A stretch of 64,000 bases of DNA from Paenibacillus_G sp049942825 (GCF_049942825.1 NZ_CP187970.1:6014001-6078000), one strand, 5' to 3'. Counted from the first letter of the stretch, positions 23,181 through 32,228 are shown. The notes: generated by a model from the sequence alone, not told the origin. Numbers and translations: made by a program.

Positions 23181-25301
23181 ATGAATACCGATTCACGCCG
23201 CACAGGCGCCCGGCTCTTCCGTTACGCGATGCTGTTCCGCCGGCCGATCCTGATCGCGCTGGCCCTGCTGACCCTGGCCGCCTGTGCCGAGCTCGCAGGG
23301 CCGCTGATTGCCAAGCGCATGATCGACCGCCACATTCTGGGCATCGAGATGGCGTGGTACGAGGCGCCCGGGCCGGGCGAATCCACCGCTGCTTACAGCG
23401 GCAAGTACTACAAGCGGAGCGACCACTGGCTGCCCGGCGAGATGCCGGGAACCGAGGTGCGCATCGTCCAGAGCGGCATCGCTTACTACTTCGCGGAAGG
23501 TCCTTTCGCCTCGGATGGCATACGAAGTGTCGAACCCTCGGCCCCCGGAGCGGCCCGGCTTACGGTGACCTCACCATCCGGCGAACGCAGCACGTATCCC
23601 GCACGCCCATTGTCTCCCGTGGAGCTCTATGCGTTCTATGCGCCGGAGTTTCAGCCGCTTCTGTTGCTCGCGGCCGGCTATTTCGGTCTGCTTGTGCTGA
23701 GCGCCCTGTTCACCTACGGTCAGCGCTACCTGCTGCAGATCTCCGCGAACCGGGTCATCGGCCGGATGCGCGAGGACGTCTTCGCCCAGGTGCAGCGGCT
23801 GCCGATCCAATACTTCGACAATCTGCCGGCCGGCAAGGTCGTCTCCCGCATCACCAATGACACCGAATCGATCCGGGAGCTGTACGTGGCGGTGCTCGCG
23901 AACTTTTTCTCCGGCATCATCTATATGACCGCCATCGTGGGCGCGCTGTTCCTGCTCGACACCCGGCTCGCACTGATCGCCCTGCCGCTGTTCCCCCTGC
24001 TCTACCTGTGGATCAAGGTCTACCGCCGCTTCGCCGAGCGGTACAATGAGGAGATCCGCTCCCGGCTCAGCGACATCAACGGCATGATCAACGAGGCGAT
24101 CGGCGGCATGCCGATTATCCGTGCGTTCCGCCGCGGGAAGATGACCATGGACGAGTTCGAGTCGCTGAACGGCGAGCACTATACCTACCAGAACAAGCTC
24201 CTCAGCCTGAACTCCATCACTTCACACAACCTGGTCAACGTGATCCGCAACGTGATCTTCCTCGGGGTCATCTGGATGTTCGGGGGCGGCCTGCTCGGCA
24301 CCGCCGTCACGGTCGGCGTCCTGTATGCCTTCGTCGATTACATGAACCGCATGTTCCAGCCGATTGTCGGTATTGTGAACCAGCTCAGCAACCTGGAGAC
24401 GGCCCTTGTCTCGGCGAACCGGGTGTTCGAGCTGCTCGATCAGGAGGGAACGGATGTCGCGGAAGGCCGGCTGGACCGGTACCGCGGTAATGTCCGCTTC
24501 GATGGGGTATCGTTCGCTTACAAGGAGAACGACTACGTGCTGAAGGACATTGCGTTCGAAGCACGGCAGGGTGAGACCGTCGCTCTCGTTGGGCACACGG
24601 GCTCCGGCAAGAGCTCGATCCTCAACCTGCTCTTCCGTTTCTACGACCCGCAGCAGGGCCGCATCACCATCGACGGCCGGGACATCCGCGACATCCCGCG
24701 CCAGCTGCTCCGGCAGCATATGGGCATAGTGCTTCAAGACCCATACCTCTTCACCGGTACGATCGCCTCGAACATCTCTCTCGGGGACCCGAATATTTCC
24801 CGGGAAAAGGTCGAAAAAGCGCTGCGCGATGTCGGTGCCTACGATATGTTCTCCGCGCTGCCCGGCGGGATCGACGAGCCGGTTATCGAGAAGGGCAGCA
24901 CGCTGTCCGCCGGCCAGCGGCAGCTGATCTCCTTCGCCCGGGCGCTCGCCTTCGACCCCGCCATCCTGATTCTCGATGAGGCGACGGCGAGCATCGATTC
25001 CGAAACGGAAGCGGTTATCCAGTCGGCGCTCGAGGTGCTGAAGCGCGGGCGTACGACGTTCATCATCGCCCACCGCCTGTCGACGATCAAGAATGCGGAT
25101 ACGATCCTCGTCCTCGACCGCGGCCAGATCATGGAACGGGGCAATCATGCCGAGCTCATGGCCGGCAAAGGCCGGTACTATGGGATGTACCTGCTGCAGT
25201 CCGGCGAGGCGCTGGAGGCTGGTACGGATGTCGCGGCAGCGGAGGAACCGCGAACAGCAGACATGAATGCGGCCCCTGCACTTCCCTCCGCCTTATCGTA
25301 A
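23181..25301 (+). CDS. Heterodimeric multidrug ABC exporter subunit (BmrD/YheH-like)
   Basis: A 706-residue partner half-transporter. It has about 100 extra residues between the first two membrane helices (roughly 50-160: WYEAPGPGESTAAYSGKYYK onward), predicted to be extracellular, which is a known peculiarity of BmrD-type subunits. The NBD has Walker A GHTGSGKSSILNLL, a non-canonical signature LSAGQRQ (Ala for Gly) and a canonical Walker B ILILDEATASID with the catalytic Glu. Combined with the Asp of its partner, one site is hydrolytic and the other degenerate. The start follows GAGGGTGA. A bidirectional terminator lies about 180 bases downstream. Confidence 0.88.
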   Translation: MNTDSRRTGARLFRYAMLFRRPILIALALLTLAACAELAGPLIAKRMIDRHILGIEMAWYEAPGPGESTAAYSGKYYKRSDHWLPGEMPGTEVRIVQSGIAYYFAEGPFASDGIRSVEPSAPGAARLTVTSPSGERSTYPARPLSPVELYAFYAPEFQPLLLLAAGYFGLLVLSALFTYGQRYLLQISANRVIGRMREDVFAQVQRLPIQYFDNLPAGKVVSRITNDTESIRELYVAVLANFFSGIIYMTAIVGALFLLDTRLALIALPLFPLLYLWIKVYRRFAERYNEEIRSRLSDINGMINEAIGGMPIIRAFRRGKMTMDEFESLNGEHYTYQNKLLSLNSITSHNLVNVIRNVIFLGVIWMFGGGLLGTAVTVGVLYAFVDYMNRMFQPIVGIVNQLSNLETALVSANRVFELLDQEGTDVAEGRLDRYRGNVRFDGVSFAYKENDYVLKDIAFEARQGETVALVGHTGSGKSSILNLLFRFYDPQQGRITIDGRDIRDIPRQLLRQHMGIVLQDPYLFTGTIASNISLGDPNISREKVEKALRDVGAYDMFSALPGGIDEPVIEKGSTLSAGQRQLISFARALAFDPAILILDEATASIDSETEAVIQSALEVLKRGRTTFIIAHRLSTIKNADTILVLDRGQIMERGNHAELMAGKGRYYGMYLLQSGEALEAGTDVAAAEEPRTADMNAAPALPSALS

Positions 25302-25605
25302 TACGATGGGGCGCGGGTGCTTCCGCGGGAGGCAGGCCCGCGAACCACGCGAGCGGCGTACGTCCTGGGAGACGAGCGGCGCAGCCGTCCGGTAATCCTT
25401 TGCTTTGGCTGCCAAGGCATTGTCCCCGAAGCACCGGCATTGCCTTCAGCACTTCCCTTCCCCATAGCCCAGACCAAGCCAAAAGGCCGCACCTCCCGGA
25501 TCGGGACTCTCCCGTTCCTGTAGATGCGGCCTTTTTCGTATACTTCCATAATCTTCTTATGCCCTTGTGTTCATCGGCTTACTCCTTGCTTATCGTCCAA
25601 GGCCT
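25302..25605. other. Gap between convergent transporter operons
   Basis: A GC-rich spacer of about 300 bases with no credible ORF. Its only clear element is the hairpin at 25482-25539. Confidence 0.5.
25482..25539. terminator. Bidirectional terminator
   Basis: AAAGGCCGCA (25482-25491) and TGCGGCCTTT (25525-25534) pair around a loop that can itself fold. TTTTT follows on the plus side and AAAA precedes for the leftward operon. Confidence 0.75.
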
Positions 25606-26373
25606 TTACGCCTGCGTCTGCAGACGGGAGAGGAACAGCTTCGTCCGTTCGCTGCTCGGCCGGTTGAAGACATCGTCCGGGGAGCCCTCTTCGACAATGC
25701 GTCCGTCATCCATCAGGATGACCCGGTCGGCGACTTCGCCGGCGAACTTCATCTCATGGGTGACGATGACCATCGTCCGGCCCTCCAGCGCCAAGGCCTT
25801 GATGACCTTGAGCACCTCACCGACGAGCTCCGGATCAAGGGCGGAGGTTGGCTCGTCGAACAGGAGCAGCTCCGGCTCCATGGCCATCGCCCGCGCGATG
25901 CCGACCCGCTGCTGCTGCCCGCCGGAGAGCTCATGCGGATAGGCGTCCGCCTTCTCCGCAAGGCCCACCTTGCGCAGCAGCTCCAGCGCCCGGGTGCGTG
26001 CTTCCTCCTTCGGCCGCTTCTGCACCGTGACCGGCCCTTCCATCACGTTCTGGAGTACGGTTCTGTGCGGGAACAGATTGTACGCCTGGAAGACCATGCC
26101 GGTCTTCTTGCGGAGCTGGAGCACCTGCCCCTGCTTGGGAAGCCGCCCGCCCCCGAAGTCCAGGGCAAGGTCGCCGATGCGAAGCGTGCCGCCGGTCGGG
26201 GTCTCGAGCAGGTTCATGCACCGGAGCAGCGTCGTCTTCCCGGAGCCGGACGGCCCGATGATCGCCAGCACTTTCCCCTGCTCCAGGGTCAGGTCAATGC
26301 CTCTCAGCACCTGCGCCGGGCCGAACGATTTGGTCAGCGCCTTCATTTCCAGCATGGCATTGCTGCTTGTCAT
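25606..26373 (-). CDS. Polar amino-acid ABC importer, ATP-binding protein
   Basis: A 255-residue ATPase energising import of a polar amino acid. Walker A is GPSGSGKTTLLRCMN, the signature is LSGGQQQRVGIARA, Walker B is LLLFDEPTSALDPE, and the H-loop is VIVTHEMKFAGEV; all are intact and the length is standard for the GlnQ/TcyC/YxeO group. It is the last gene of a binding protein-permease-ATPase operon, nine bases after the permease stop, with AGAGGTGA before its ATG. Similarity of the operon to TcyABC suggests L-cystine or a related amino acid; the substrate is inferred. Confidence 0.9.
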   Translation of the reverse strand: MTSSNAMLEMKALTKSFGPAQVLRGIDLTLEQGKVLAIIGPSGSGKTTLLRCMNLLETPTGGTLRIGDLALDFGGGRLPKQGQVLQLRKKTGMVFQAYNLFPHRTVLQNVMEGPVTVQKRPKEEARTRALELLRKVGLAEKADAYPHELSGGQQQRVGIARAMAMEPELLLFDEPTSALDPELVGEVLKVIKALALEGRTMVIVTHEMKFAGEVADRVILMDDGRIVEEGSPDDVFNRPSSERTKLFLSRLQTQA

Positions 26374-26382
26374 AGTTCACCT

Positions 26383-27060
26383 CTATCTGGCTGAGGTGCG
26401 GTCGTACCGCTTCTCCAGCCGGTTCTGCAGGCTCGATAGCACCGTGCTGAATATCAGATATATCAAGGCCGCTTCGCAGTACAGCAGCAGCGGTTCGTAG
26501 TGCAAGGCCGTAATCTGCTGGGCTGTCTGGAACAGCTCCGTCACCGTGACCGTGGCCGCCAGCGACGTATCCTTCACCAGGGAGATGAAGGAGTTGAACA
26601 GCGGCGGCACGGACACCCGGACCGACTGCGGCAGAATGATGCGCCGCAGGGCCTGTCCGCGCGTCATGCCGAGCGAGTAGCCCGCTTCCCACTGCCCCTT
26701 AGGGATCGACTGGATCGCCGCCCGGATGATCTCGGACGCATAGGCGCCCACGCTGAGCGTAAAGCCGATGACCGCCGCCGGGAACGCTTCAAGCGTGACC
26801 CCGGCCGCCGGCAGTCCGTAGAAAATGATAAAGAGCTGCACGAGCAGCGGCGTTCCGCGGATAATCCATACATAGAAGCCCGCCAGCCATGCCAGCGGCT
26901 TCACGGAAGAGATCCGCGCAAGCGCGGTCAGGAAGGCAAGGATCAGTCCAAGAGAAAATGAGATCAGCGTCAGCGGAATTGTAAAAGCTACCCCTGCCTT
27001 CAGCAGGGGTAGAAAGGAATCAACGAAGATATCCAGCAGTCTCTGGGTATTGTCATCCAT
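26383..27060 (-). CDS. Polar amino-acid ABC importer, permease
   Basis: A 225-residue inner-membrane permease with about five helices. The EAA loop is EAGYSLGMTRGQALRRIILPQSVRV, split here as EAGYSLGMTRGQALRR then the IILPQ segment, and is diagnostic of the HisM/GlnP family that docks with the ATPase. ATG 27060 is preferred, since AAAGG overlapping the upstream stop lies nine bases before it; a TTG at 27069 directly abuts that Shine-Dalgarno sequence. It is translationally close-coupled to the binding-protein gene (stop 27073). Confidence 0.9.
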   Translation of the reverse strand: MDDNTQRLLDIFVDSFLPLLKAGVAFTIPLTLISFSLGLILAFLTALARISSVKPLAWLAGFYVWIIRGTPLLVQLFIIFYGLPAAGVTLEAFPAAVIGFTLSVGAYASEIIRAAIQSIPKGQWEAGYSLGMTRGQALRRIILPQSVRVSVPPLFNSFISLVKDTSLAATVTVTELFQTAQQITALHYEPLLLYCEAALIYLIFSTVLSSLQNRLEKRYDRTSAR

Positions 27061-27072
27061 AGGGATCAACCT

Positions 27073-27921
27073 TTACTTGGACACATCCTGCCCAAAATAT
27101 TTTTCCGAGATCTTCAGGTACGTGCCGTCGCTCTTCATGTCAGCCAGCGCCTTGTTGACCGCAGCAAGCAGCTCCGGGTTGCCCTTGTTGAGCAGCAGGG
27201 CGCTTGGCGTCGCTTCCTTCGTCTCGTCTACCATCTTGATCGCCACATCCGGCTTCTGTTTCTTGAGGTCGAGGTAGGACAGGCCGTCGTTGATCGTAGC
27301 GTCGATGCGCTTCGAGAGCAGCAGGTCGATCGCCTGATTGAACCCGTCGATCTGTACGATCTCCGCGCCGTTCGCCTTCGCGATCTCCGTCAGGTTGCTC
27401 GTCAGCGACTGGCCGGCCTTCTTGCCCTTGAGGTCCGCAAGACTCTTGATATCCTGGTTGTCGGTATGTACGAGGAGCACGGCTTTGGACACGATGTACG
27501 GATCGGAGAAGTCGTACTTCACCTTGCGGTCTTCCTTGATCGACACCTGGTTGGCCACAAGATCGAAGCGCTTGGCGTCGAGGCCCGCGAACATGCCGTC
27601 CCATTTGGTCTCGATGAACTCGGCCTGTACGCCCAGGCGCTTCGCCACTTCTTCGGCGATCTCGACGTCGAAGCCGGTCAGCTTGCCCTCTTTGTCATGA
27701 TACGTAAACGGGGCGTACGTGCCTTCCGTACCGACGCGCAGCTTGCCGCTGCTCTTGACCTTCTCAAGCAGGTTGGCTCCGGCCGCAGGTGCCGCGCCCT
27801 CCTTCGTGCCTTCCGGTGCCGCCGCTCCGCCGTTTGGCGCCGCATTCTTCGTTCCGCAAGCTGTAATGAGAAGCGTGAGTACTGCGAACAGCAGTACGAT
27901 GGATGTCCATCTTCTGGTCAT
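27073..27921 (-). CDS. Amino-acid ABC importer, substrate-binding lipoprotein
   Basis: A 282-residue lipoprotein. The signal peptide ends in the lipobox LITAC (Cys about residue 21), followed by a Gly/Ala linker and a two-lobed SBP family 3 fold. GKLRVGTEGTYAPFTYHDKE, GFDVEIAEEVAKRLG and RFDLVANQVSIKEDR are the family's classic ligand-pocket strands, including the conserved Arg/Asp. ATG 27921 has GGAGGG eight bases upstream; the six-residue extension is rejected. It resembles cystine-binding TcyA/YckK proteins, but the ligand is unproven. It is the first gene of the operon, with a promoter at 28001-28030. Confidence 0.9.
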   Translation of the reverse strand: MTRRWTSIVLLFAVLTLLITACGTKNAAPNGGAAAPEGTKEGAAPAAGANLLEKVKSSGKLRVGTEGTYAPFTYHDKEGKLTGFDVEIAEEVAKRLGVQAEFIETKWDGMFAGLDAKRFDLVANQVSIKEDRKVKYDFSDPYIVSKAVLLVHTDNQDIKSLADLKGKKAGQSLTSNLTEIAKANGAEIVQIDGFNQAIDLLLSKRIDATINDGLSYLDLKKQKPDVAIKMVDETKEATPSALLLNKGNPELLAAVNKALADMKSDGTYLKISEKYFGQDVSK

Positions 27922-28000
27922 GATTTGAACCCTCCACATCTGGTTTCTCTGTAGTTTGCCAATTTCAGCCGAACCTCATGCTCAAAACAGGCTATTGGTC

Positions 28001-28030
28001 AGTTTACCACTGGTCGAATTTGCTCGTCAA
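28001..28030 (-). promoter_or_regulatory. Probable promoter of the amino-acid importer operon
   Basis: On the minus strand TTGACG (28030-28025), 18 bases and TAAACT (28006-28001) predict a 5' leader of about 70 bases. No riboswitch or T-box motif was recognised in it. Confidence 0.4.
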
Positions 28031-28120
28031 ACCATTTCGGGCCTTTCCCACCGCAATAGTGCGAATGATACCGCTCCCCCTGCATCTGCAGCAGCGGGCT
28101 TGGGCATTTCTACCAGCGCC

Positions 28121-29389
28121 TTAGGGGAAATGGTCGACGCCTTTCCCGCGGACCGTTCCCGACGGGGAAGGCTGCAGAGCGGTGCGGCTGCGCCACGCTT
28201 GCAGACCGGCCATGGCCGCTCCTGCAGCGAACAGCACCGCTCCGGTTACGGCGAACACCCAGGAGCTGCCGAGCCAGACCCCCAGCGCGCCTCCCGCAAG
28301 CGGCCCGAGCAGGCCGCCGAGCTGGTTGGCGCTCGACGTCAGCCCGAACGAGCGGCCCCGGGCGGCCGCATTCGTATGACGCATGATCATCGTGTTCACG
28401 GTAGGCACGATCCCTGCGATGAAGAGCCCGTAGGCGAACTGCACCGCCGAGAAGATGCCGACGCTCGGCACGATCGATTGAAGCGCCAGCAGGACGCCCG
28501 CGCCGGCCAGACACAGGGGCAGAATCCGCCGGCCTCCCCAGGCCGCCCCGCGCCTTCCCCACCACGGCGAGGCAAGGATGCCGGCGGCGCCGGCCAGCGC
28601 CAGCACGATCCCCGAAGTCAGCGCCGCATCCTTGAGCTGCCCCTGCAGCTCGGCCAGGTGGAGCGAGAGGACCGGCTGGATCGTATTCACGGCGAGCTGG
28701 TACAGGAACAGCAGCCCGAGCAGTCCTAACAGAACGGGCGTCCGCAGCCATTCTCCCAGCGTCGAAGCGCCGCCCGTCTCCCCCTCCTCCTCGGCCGGAG
28801 CGGCGGCCTCGCCGGCAGCAGCCGGCGGAGCCTCCCGGACGAACAGGATGACGGAGAGGGCCGACAGCAGCACGATGGCTGCGGCTGCCGCGAAGGACTC
28901 GCGCATACCGAACGCAGAGGACAGGACACCGCCGAGCAGCGGTCCGAGAATCCCTCCGGACATCGCGGCCGCCTGCATGTATCCCAGCGCTTCGCCGAGC
29001 TTCTCCTTGGGTGCCGTCGAGGCGACAAGAGCCATGGAAGCCGGGATGAACCCGGCGACGAAGCCGTGCAGCAGCCGCACGCCGAGCAGCTCCCACGGGC
29101 TGCGCACGATCGTAAACAGTAAATAGACTGCGACCAGCGACAGCCCCGCCCGAATGATCATTTTCCGCTTGCCGTACCGGTCTGAGAGAATCCCCCAGAA
29201 GGGGCCCATCACCACGCCGACGAGAAAGGAGGCCGAGAGCACCAGGCCTGCCCACAAGTGCACTGCCGTGCCCGTTACGCCAAGCTCGTAAAGAAACAGC
29301 GGCAGAAACGGGACACACATCGTATAACTGGCGGAGCATAGAAGCACGCACGCCCATAGAATCCACATGTTACGCTGCCAGCCGGCCAC
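28121..29389 (-). CDS. MFS multidrug-type efflux transporter (DHA1)
   Basis: A membrane protein of about 422 residues with twelve predicted helices in two halves, separated by an acidic Ala/Glu-rich loop (APPAAAGEAAAPAEEEGETG). Motif A is GILSDRYGKRKMI between helices 2 and 3, and the antiporter-type Gly-rich motif SGGILGPLLGGVL is in helix 5, which together mark a proton-driven exporter of the DHA1 class. There are two possible GTG starts: 29398 abuts the Shine-Dalgarno sequence AAGGGAG, while 29389 is eight bases after it and is preferred. The substrate is unknown. A perfect inverted repeat at 29442-29458 may be its operator. Confidence 0.88.
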   Translation of the reverse strand: MAGWQRNMWILWACVLLCSASYTMCVPFLPLFLYELGVTGTAVHLWAGLVLSASFLVGVVMGPFWGILSDRYGKRKMIIRAGLSLVAVYLLFTIVRSPWELLGVRLLHGFVAGFIPASMALVASTAPKEKLGEALGYMQAAAMSGGILGPLLGGVLSSAFGMRESFAAAAAIVLLSALSVILFVREAPPAAAGEAAAPAEEEGETGGASTLGEWLRTPVLLGLLGLLFLYQLAVNTIQPVLSLHLAELQGQLKDAALTSGIVLALAGAAGILASPWWGRRGAAWGGRRILPLCLAGAGVLLALQSIVPSVGIFSAVQFAYGLFIAGIVPTVNTMIMRHTNAAARGRSFGLTSSANQLGGLLGPLAGGALGVWLGSSWVFAVTGAVLFAAGAAMAGLQAWRSRTALQPSPSGTVRGKGVDHFP

Positions 29390-29398
29390 GTGATCCAC

Positions 29399-29748
29399 TC
29401 CCTTGTTCTCATATGCTCCTAAGGCTTAAGATAAATGCCCGCCGTCCGGACCGGACGGTTCGGGTAAGGCAGGTTCAGGCCGCCGGCGATTCCTGCTTCA
29501 CCGCACGCCAAAAAGGAGACCTCTCTCCTTTTACGGAAAGAGTGCCTCCAGCGGTCTGGTCAACATCCTTCTTATCCCACTTTATCGCCCTGTTTACACT
29601 TCATTCCATAGTAGCCCCGTGTCCTCCCTGTGTCAAGAGGGGCCGCTTCCTTATTGATTCATGCCCGGACAACCCGGTTAAGTAGGTCATGTGCAGCCGG
29701 GGAGTTCCTCCGGTGTGCAGAACCCTTACCCAGAGGAGGCGTTACAAG
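29399..29748. other. Divergent gap between MFS gene and DUF3243 gene
   Basis: 350 bases without a gene. It holds the palindrome at 29442-29458, a small hairpin AAAAGGAG...CTCCTTTT at 29511-29532 that could terminate in either direction, and presumably two divergent promoters that I could not place. Confidence 0.5.
29442..29458. promoter_or_regulatory. Perfect 8-1-8 inverted repeat upstream of the MFS gene
   Basis: CCGTCCGGACCGGACGG is a perfect palindrome about 53 bases before the MFS start, in operator position. No regulator gene is adjacent. Confidence 0.45.
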
Positions 29749-30099
29749 ATGTCGTTACAGCAGAATCATGTCGTAGACAAGAGCGGTAACCTGTCCCCGG
29801 ACCGGGTAGAGAATGCGCTGAACACCATGGATCCGTCCCGCAAGGACGAAATTCTCCAGAACTTTCAATCTTTCAAAAGCTATCTTGCCAAACGCATTGA
29901 ACTGGCTGAGAACATCGGTCTGAATGAAGAGCAGATGGCTGTGCTTGCCGAGAAGGTGGCCGGCTACCTCGCTTCCCATGAAGAACCGCGCAACAGCGAA
30001 GAAAAACTCCTGCAGGAGCTGTGGAAGGTGGCGGACAAAGACCGGCAGCACTCCCTGGCCCACCTGCTTGTGCGCCTGGCCCAGTCTTCCTCCAAGTAA
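29749..30099 (+). CDS. DUF3243-family protein
   Basis: A 116-residue soluble helical protein. ILQNFQSFKSYLAKRIELAE and NIGLNEEQMAVLAEKVAGYLA are the conserved core of DUF3243, a short protein of Bacillaceae and Paenibacillaceae, with an acidic C-terminal part ending in a helix. ATG 29749 follows GAGGAGG by nine bases, so the 20-residue upstream extension is discarded. Its role is unknown. It is monocistronic, with a long hairpin 72 bases downstream. Confidence 0.82.
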   Translation: MSLQQNHVVDKSGNLSPDRVENALNTMDPSRKDEILQNFQSFKSYLAKRIELAENIGLNEEQMAVLAEKVAGYLASHEEPRNSEEKLLQELWKVADKDRQHSLAHLLVRLAQSSSK

Positions 30100-30170
30100 G
30101 ACCGGCCTTGGGAGCGCCCGCAGGGATCGCACTGCACCCGCAGGACCTGCGCACCTCTCGCACAGCAATC

Positions 30171-30231
30171 AACACGAAGAACGCTGCACGCCCCGCTTAG
30201 TCGCTTAGGGGTATGCAGCGTTCTTCGTGTT
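30171..30231. terminator. Very long perfect hairpin between convergent genes
   Basis: AACACGAAGAACGCTGCA (30171-30188) and its exact complement (30214-30231) form an 18-bp stem, with an inner CCCC/GGGG pairing. There is no real T run, so it is probably a bidirectional terminator or mRNA 3'-end stabiliser. Confidence 0.65.
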
Positions 30232-30276
30232 CACCATTCCTTCTTCGTACGTCGATAGATTGCTCCAAGACACTTG

Positions 30277-30774
30277 TTACATATGAAGATAATAGCGGAC
30301 AGGCAGCACAAGGGACAGAATGCTGAGCAGGTAGCGGATCGCGGTCTCCATCTCGGAGCCCGTATCCACGGCCAAGAACTTCGGCAGAAGCCGGAACTTG
30401 ATCGGAATCGGCCACAGGAGCTCCACGCCCTGCTCGTTCAACAGGTCGATCAGCGGATGGGAGGCATACGCCAGCATGAAGCACCAGAACAGCGGCTCCG
30501 GCATCGTAAGCGACAAAGCGAACATCGCTGCCATGAAGAGAAGCGAGTGGGTCATCGTCCGGTGCTTCACCTTGAGCAGGCGCAGTGCGGCGGATAACGG
30601 GAAGAGCACCTTGGCCATCGTTGAGCCTTTCTTGTCCACATCCGCAAGCGGGCCTGCCAGACAGCCGATCATCAGGCCGGCCGCCGACTCCCAGGAGAAC
30701 ACTGGCATATGATAGTACATCAGTACGCATTCGGCGGCTACCAGTCCGGCCGCACTATGGGTTTTTTGCAGCAT
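30277..30774 (-). CDS. YdjM-like membrane-bound metal-dependent hydrolase
   Basis: A 165-residue polytopic membrane protein. HSAAGLVAAE near the N-terminus, IGCLAGPLADVDKKGS, KHRTMTHSLLFM and AYASHPLIDLLNEQGVELLWP provide the conserved His and Asp residues of the YdjM/DUF457 family, predicted zinc-dependent membrane hydrolases. The length is slightly short but complete. The start at ATG 30774 begins MLQKTHSAAG. Its substrate is unknown. In E. coli the homologue is LexA-regulated; no SOS box was seen here. Confidence 0.82.
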   Translation of the reverse strand: MLQKTHSAAGLVAAECVLMYYHMPVFSWESAAGLMIGCLAGPLADVDKKGSTMAKVLFPLSAALRLLKVKHRTMTHSLLFMAAMFALSLTMPEPLFWCFMLAYASHPLIDLLNEQGVELLWPIPIKFRLLPKFLAVDTGSEMETAIRYLLSILSLVLPVRYYLHM

Positions 30775-30966
30775 GCGATTCGATTCTCCCCCAGGTCATT
30801 GGGCCGCAGCCCTGTCTTTCTATGCAGCACCATCCATTATACCAAACATATGATCCCATATCCACACCTATTCTGTGAGGGCTGATGGGATGAAGCTGGC
30901 CCGGTTTATCCCCCATTCTGGAAATGTGTTACAATAAAAGCATCCCTCTAGCCAAGGAGGCTGGCC

Positions 30967-32184
30967 ATGTTACCCTTTCTCGTTATTCTGGTTCCCCTTC
31001 TGCTTTTTGCCTTTTTTGTGATGGCTGCAGCCAAATCAAACGCCCGGCGGCCCGCGCGGCCCCCACAGCGGCCCGGTTATAGACCTCTGCGCTCCGGAAC
31101 CGGTGCTCCCAGGCCTCAGCGCCGCCCGTCCCGCCTGTCATATGAAGATGCCGCTCTTCCCGCCGGACTCGGCCTGCAGCCCGATATCCCGCTCGCTCCG
31201 GCAGCCGCCCGGCTCGAGCAAGCGCTCGGGAGCTCCTACACGGAGCAGCTGAGACATCGCGTAATGGCCCGCCAGCCGGGAATGACCCGGGCTGAATTCG
31301 ATTGGACCTTCCTGGAACTGAAGCGCTACTTCCTGATGGCCGCCGTGCTCCGTGACGTGCCGATGTTCAGCGGGAAGGTGGATGCGCTGTGGCATGAGAT
31401 GCTGATGTTCACCCGCGAATACAACGCATTCGGTGAAGGGTTCATCGGCTCCGTGATTCACCATGCCCCCCACACCGGCGGGGGGCCCGATCCCGGCGGC
31501 CGGGCCTGGTTCGACTGGGTCTATGCGAACCTCTTCGTCCACACGCCCTACTCCGACCGGCTCTGGGGGCCCTTCTTCCGCCATCCGCTCACCCCCGCCC
31601 TCCTGACGGAGCTCAAAGCATCCGGGGAAGGGACGCTGTCAGAGCGCTTGTTTAACCCTGTCACGGCATCGCGCTATCCCGAGATCCGCGAGGCGGCCGC
31701 CCTGCTGGCGGCCAGAGCCCGGGAGCAGGCCTCCCGGCCGGCGGACACGGAAGAGTACCCGGGCGGAAGACCGGCCTATCATTCCTCCGACTACATGCCT
31801 TTCCTGGCCGGAGCCCTGATGTTCTACTCGGCCGGGGAGCTGTCCAGCTTCGACGAACGGATGGAAGAGCAGATTGCCGAGGAAGAGGCGCAGCGCAGGC
31901 AGCAGGATGCAGCGAATTCCGGCGGCACCGATGGCGGCGGAGCGTGGGATGACTCCGGCGGAGACGGCTATGATGACGGAGGCGGAAACGACGGCGGAGA
32001 CCAGAACAGCGGCGGGGACGGCGGCGGCACCGATGGCAGCGGAGGCGGTTCCTCCTGCTCCTCTTCTGGCTGTTCATCCGGCAGCGGTTCCTCCTGCTCC
32101 TCCTCCAGCTGTTCATCCGGCGGCGGTTCCTCTTCCAGCTGCTCTTCGTCCAGCTGCTCCTCAGGCTGCGGCGGCGGCACCTGA
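30967..32184 (+). CDS. Membrane-anchored GRDP-like protein with Ser/Cys/Gly-rich tail
   Basis: A 405-residue protein with an N-terminal membrane anchor (about 1-22) and a basic linker. A globular region (about 95-250) includes VDALWHEMLMFTREYNAFGE and a following IHHAPH, the W-H...Y...IHH pattern of glycine-rich-domain (GRDP/DUF1399-like) proteins. An acidic stretch leads to a tail of Gly/Asp then Ser/Cys repeats (SSCSSSGCSSGSG), with some nine cysteines among the last 60 residues. Such Cys/Ser/Gly tails occur in a group of secreted bacterial proteins, but their role is unknown. The start has AAGGAGG six bases upstream, and a terminator follows. Confidence 0.72.
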   Translation: MLPFLVILVPLLLFAFFVMAAAKSNARRPARPPQRPGYRPLRSGTGAPRPQRRPSRLSYEDAALPAGLGLQPDIPLAPAAARLEQALGSSYTEQLRHRVMARQPGMTRAEFDWTFLELKRYFLMAAVLRDVPMFSGKVDALWHEMLMFTREYNAFGEGFIGSVIHHAPHTGGGPDPGGRAWFDWVYANLFVHTPYSDRLWGPFFRHPLTPALLTELKASGEGTLSERLFNPVTASRYPEIREAAALLAARAREQASRPADTEEYPGGRPAYHSSDYMPFLAGALMFYSAGELSSFDERMEEQIAEEEAQRRQQDAANSGGTDGGGAWDDSGGDGYDDGGGNDGGDQNSGGDGGGTDGSGGGSSCSSSGCSSGSGSSCSSSSCSSGGGSSSSCSSSSCSSGCGGGT

Positions 32185-32228
32185 CTCCGCAGCGTTCACC
32201 CTGCCATACAAGCTTAAGAAAACGCCAA

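Noticed and set aside
27940..28030. A T-box or S-box riboswitch ahead of the amino-acid importer
   Set aside because: I looked for the T-box core and SAM-riboswitch motifs and found none. The leader is short and has no terminator.
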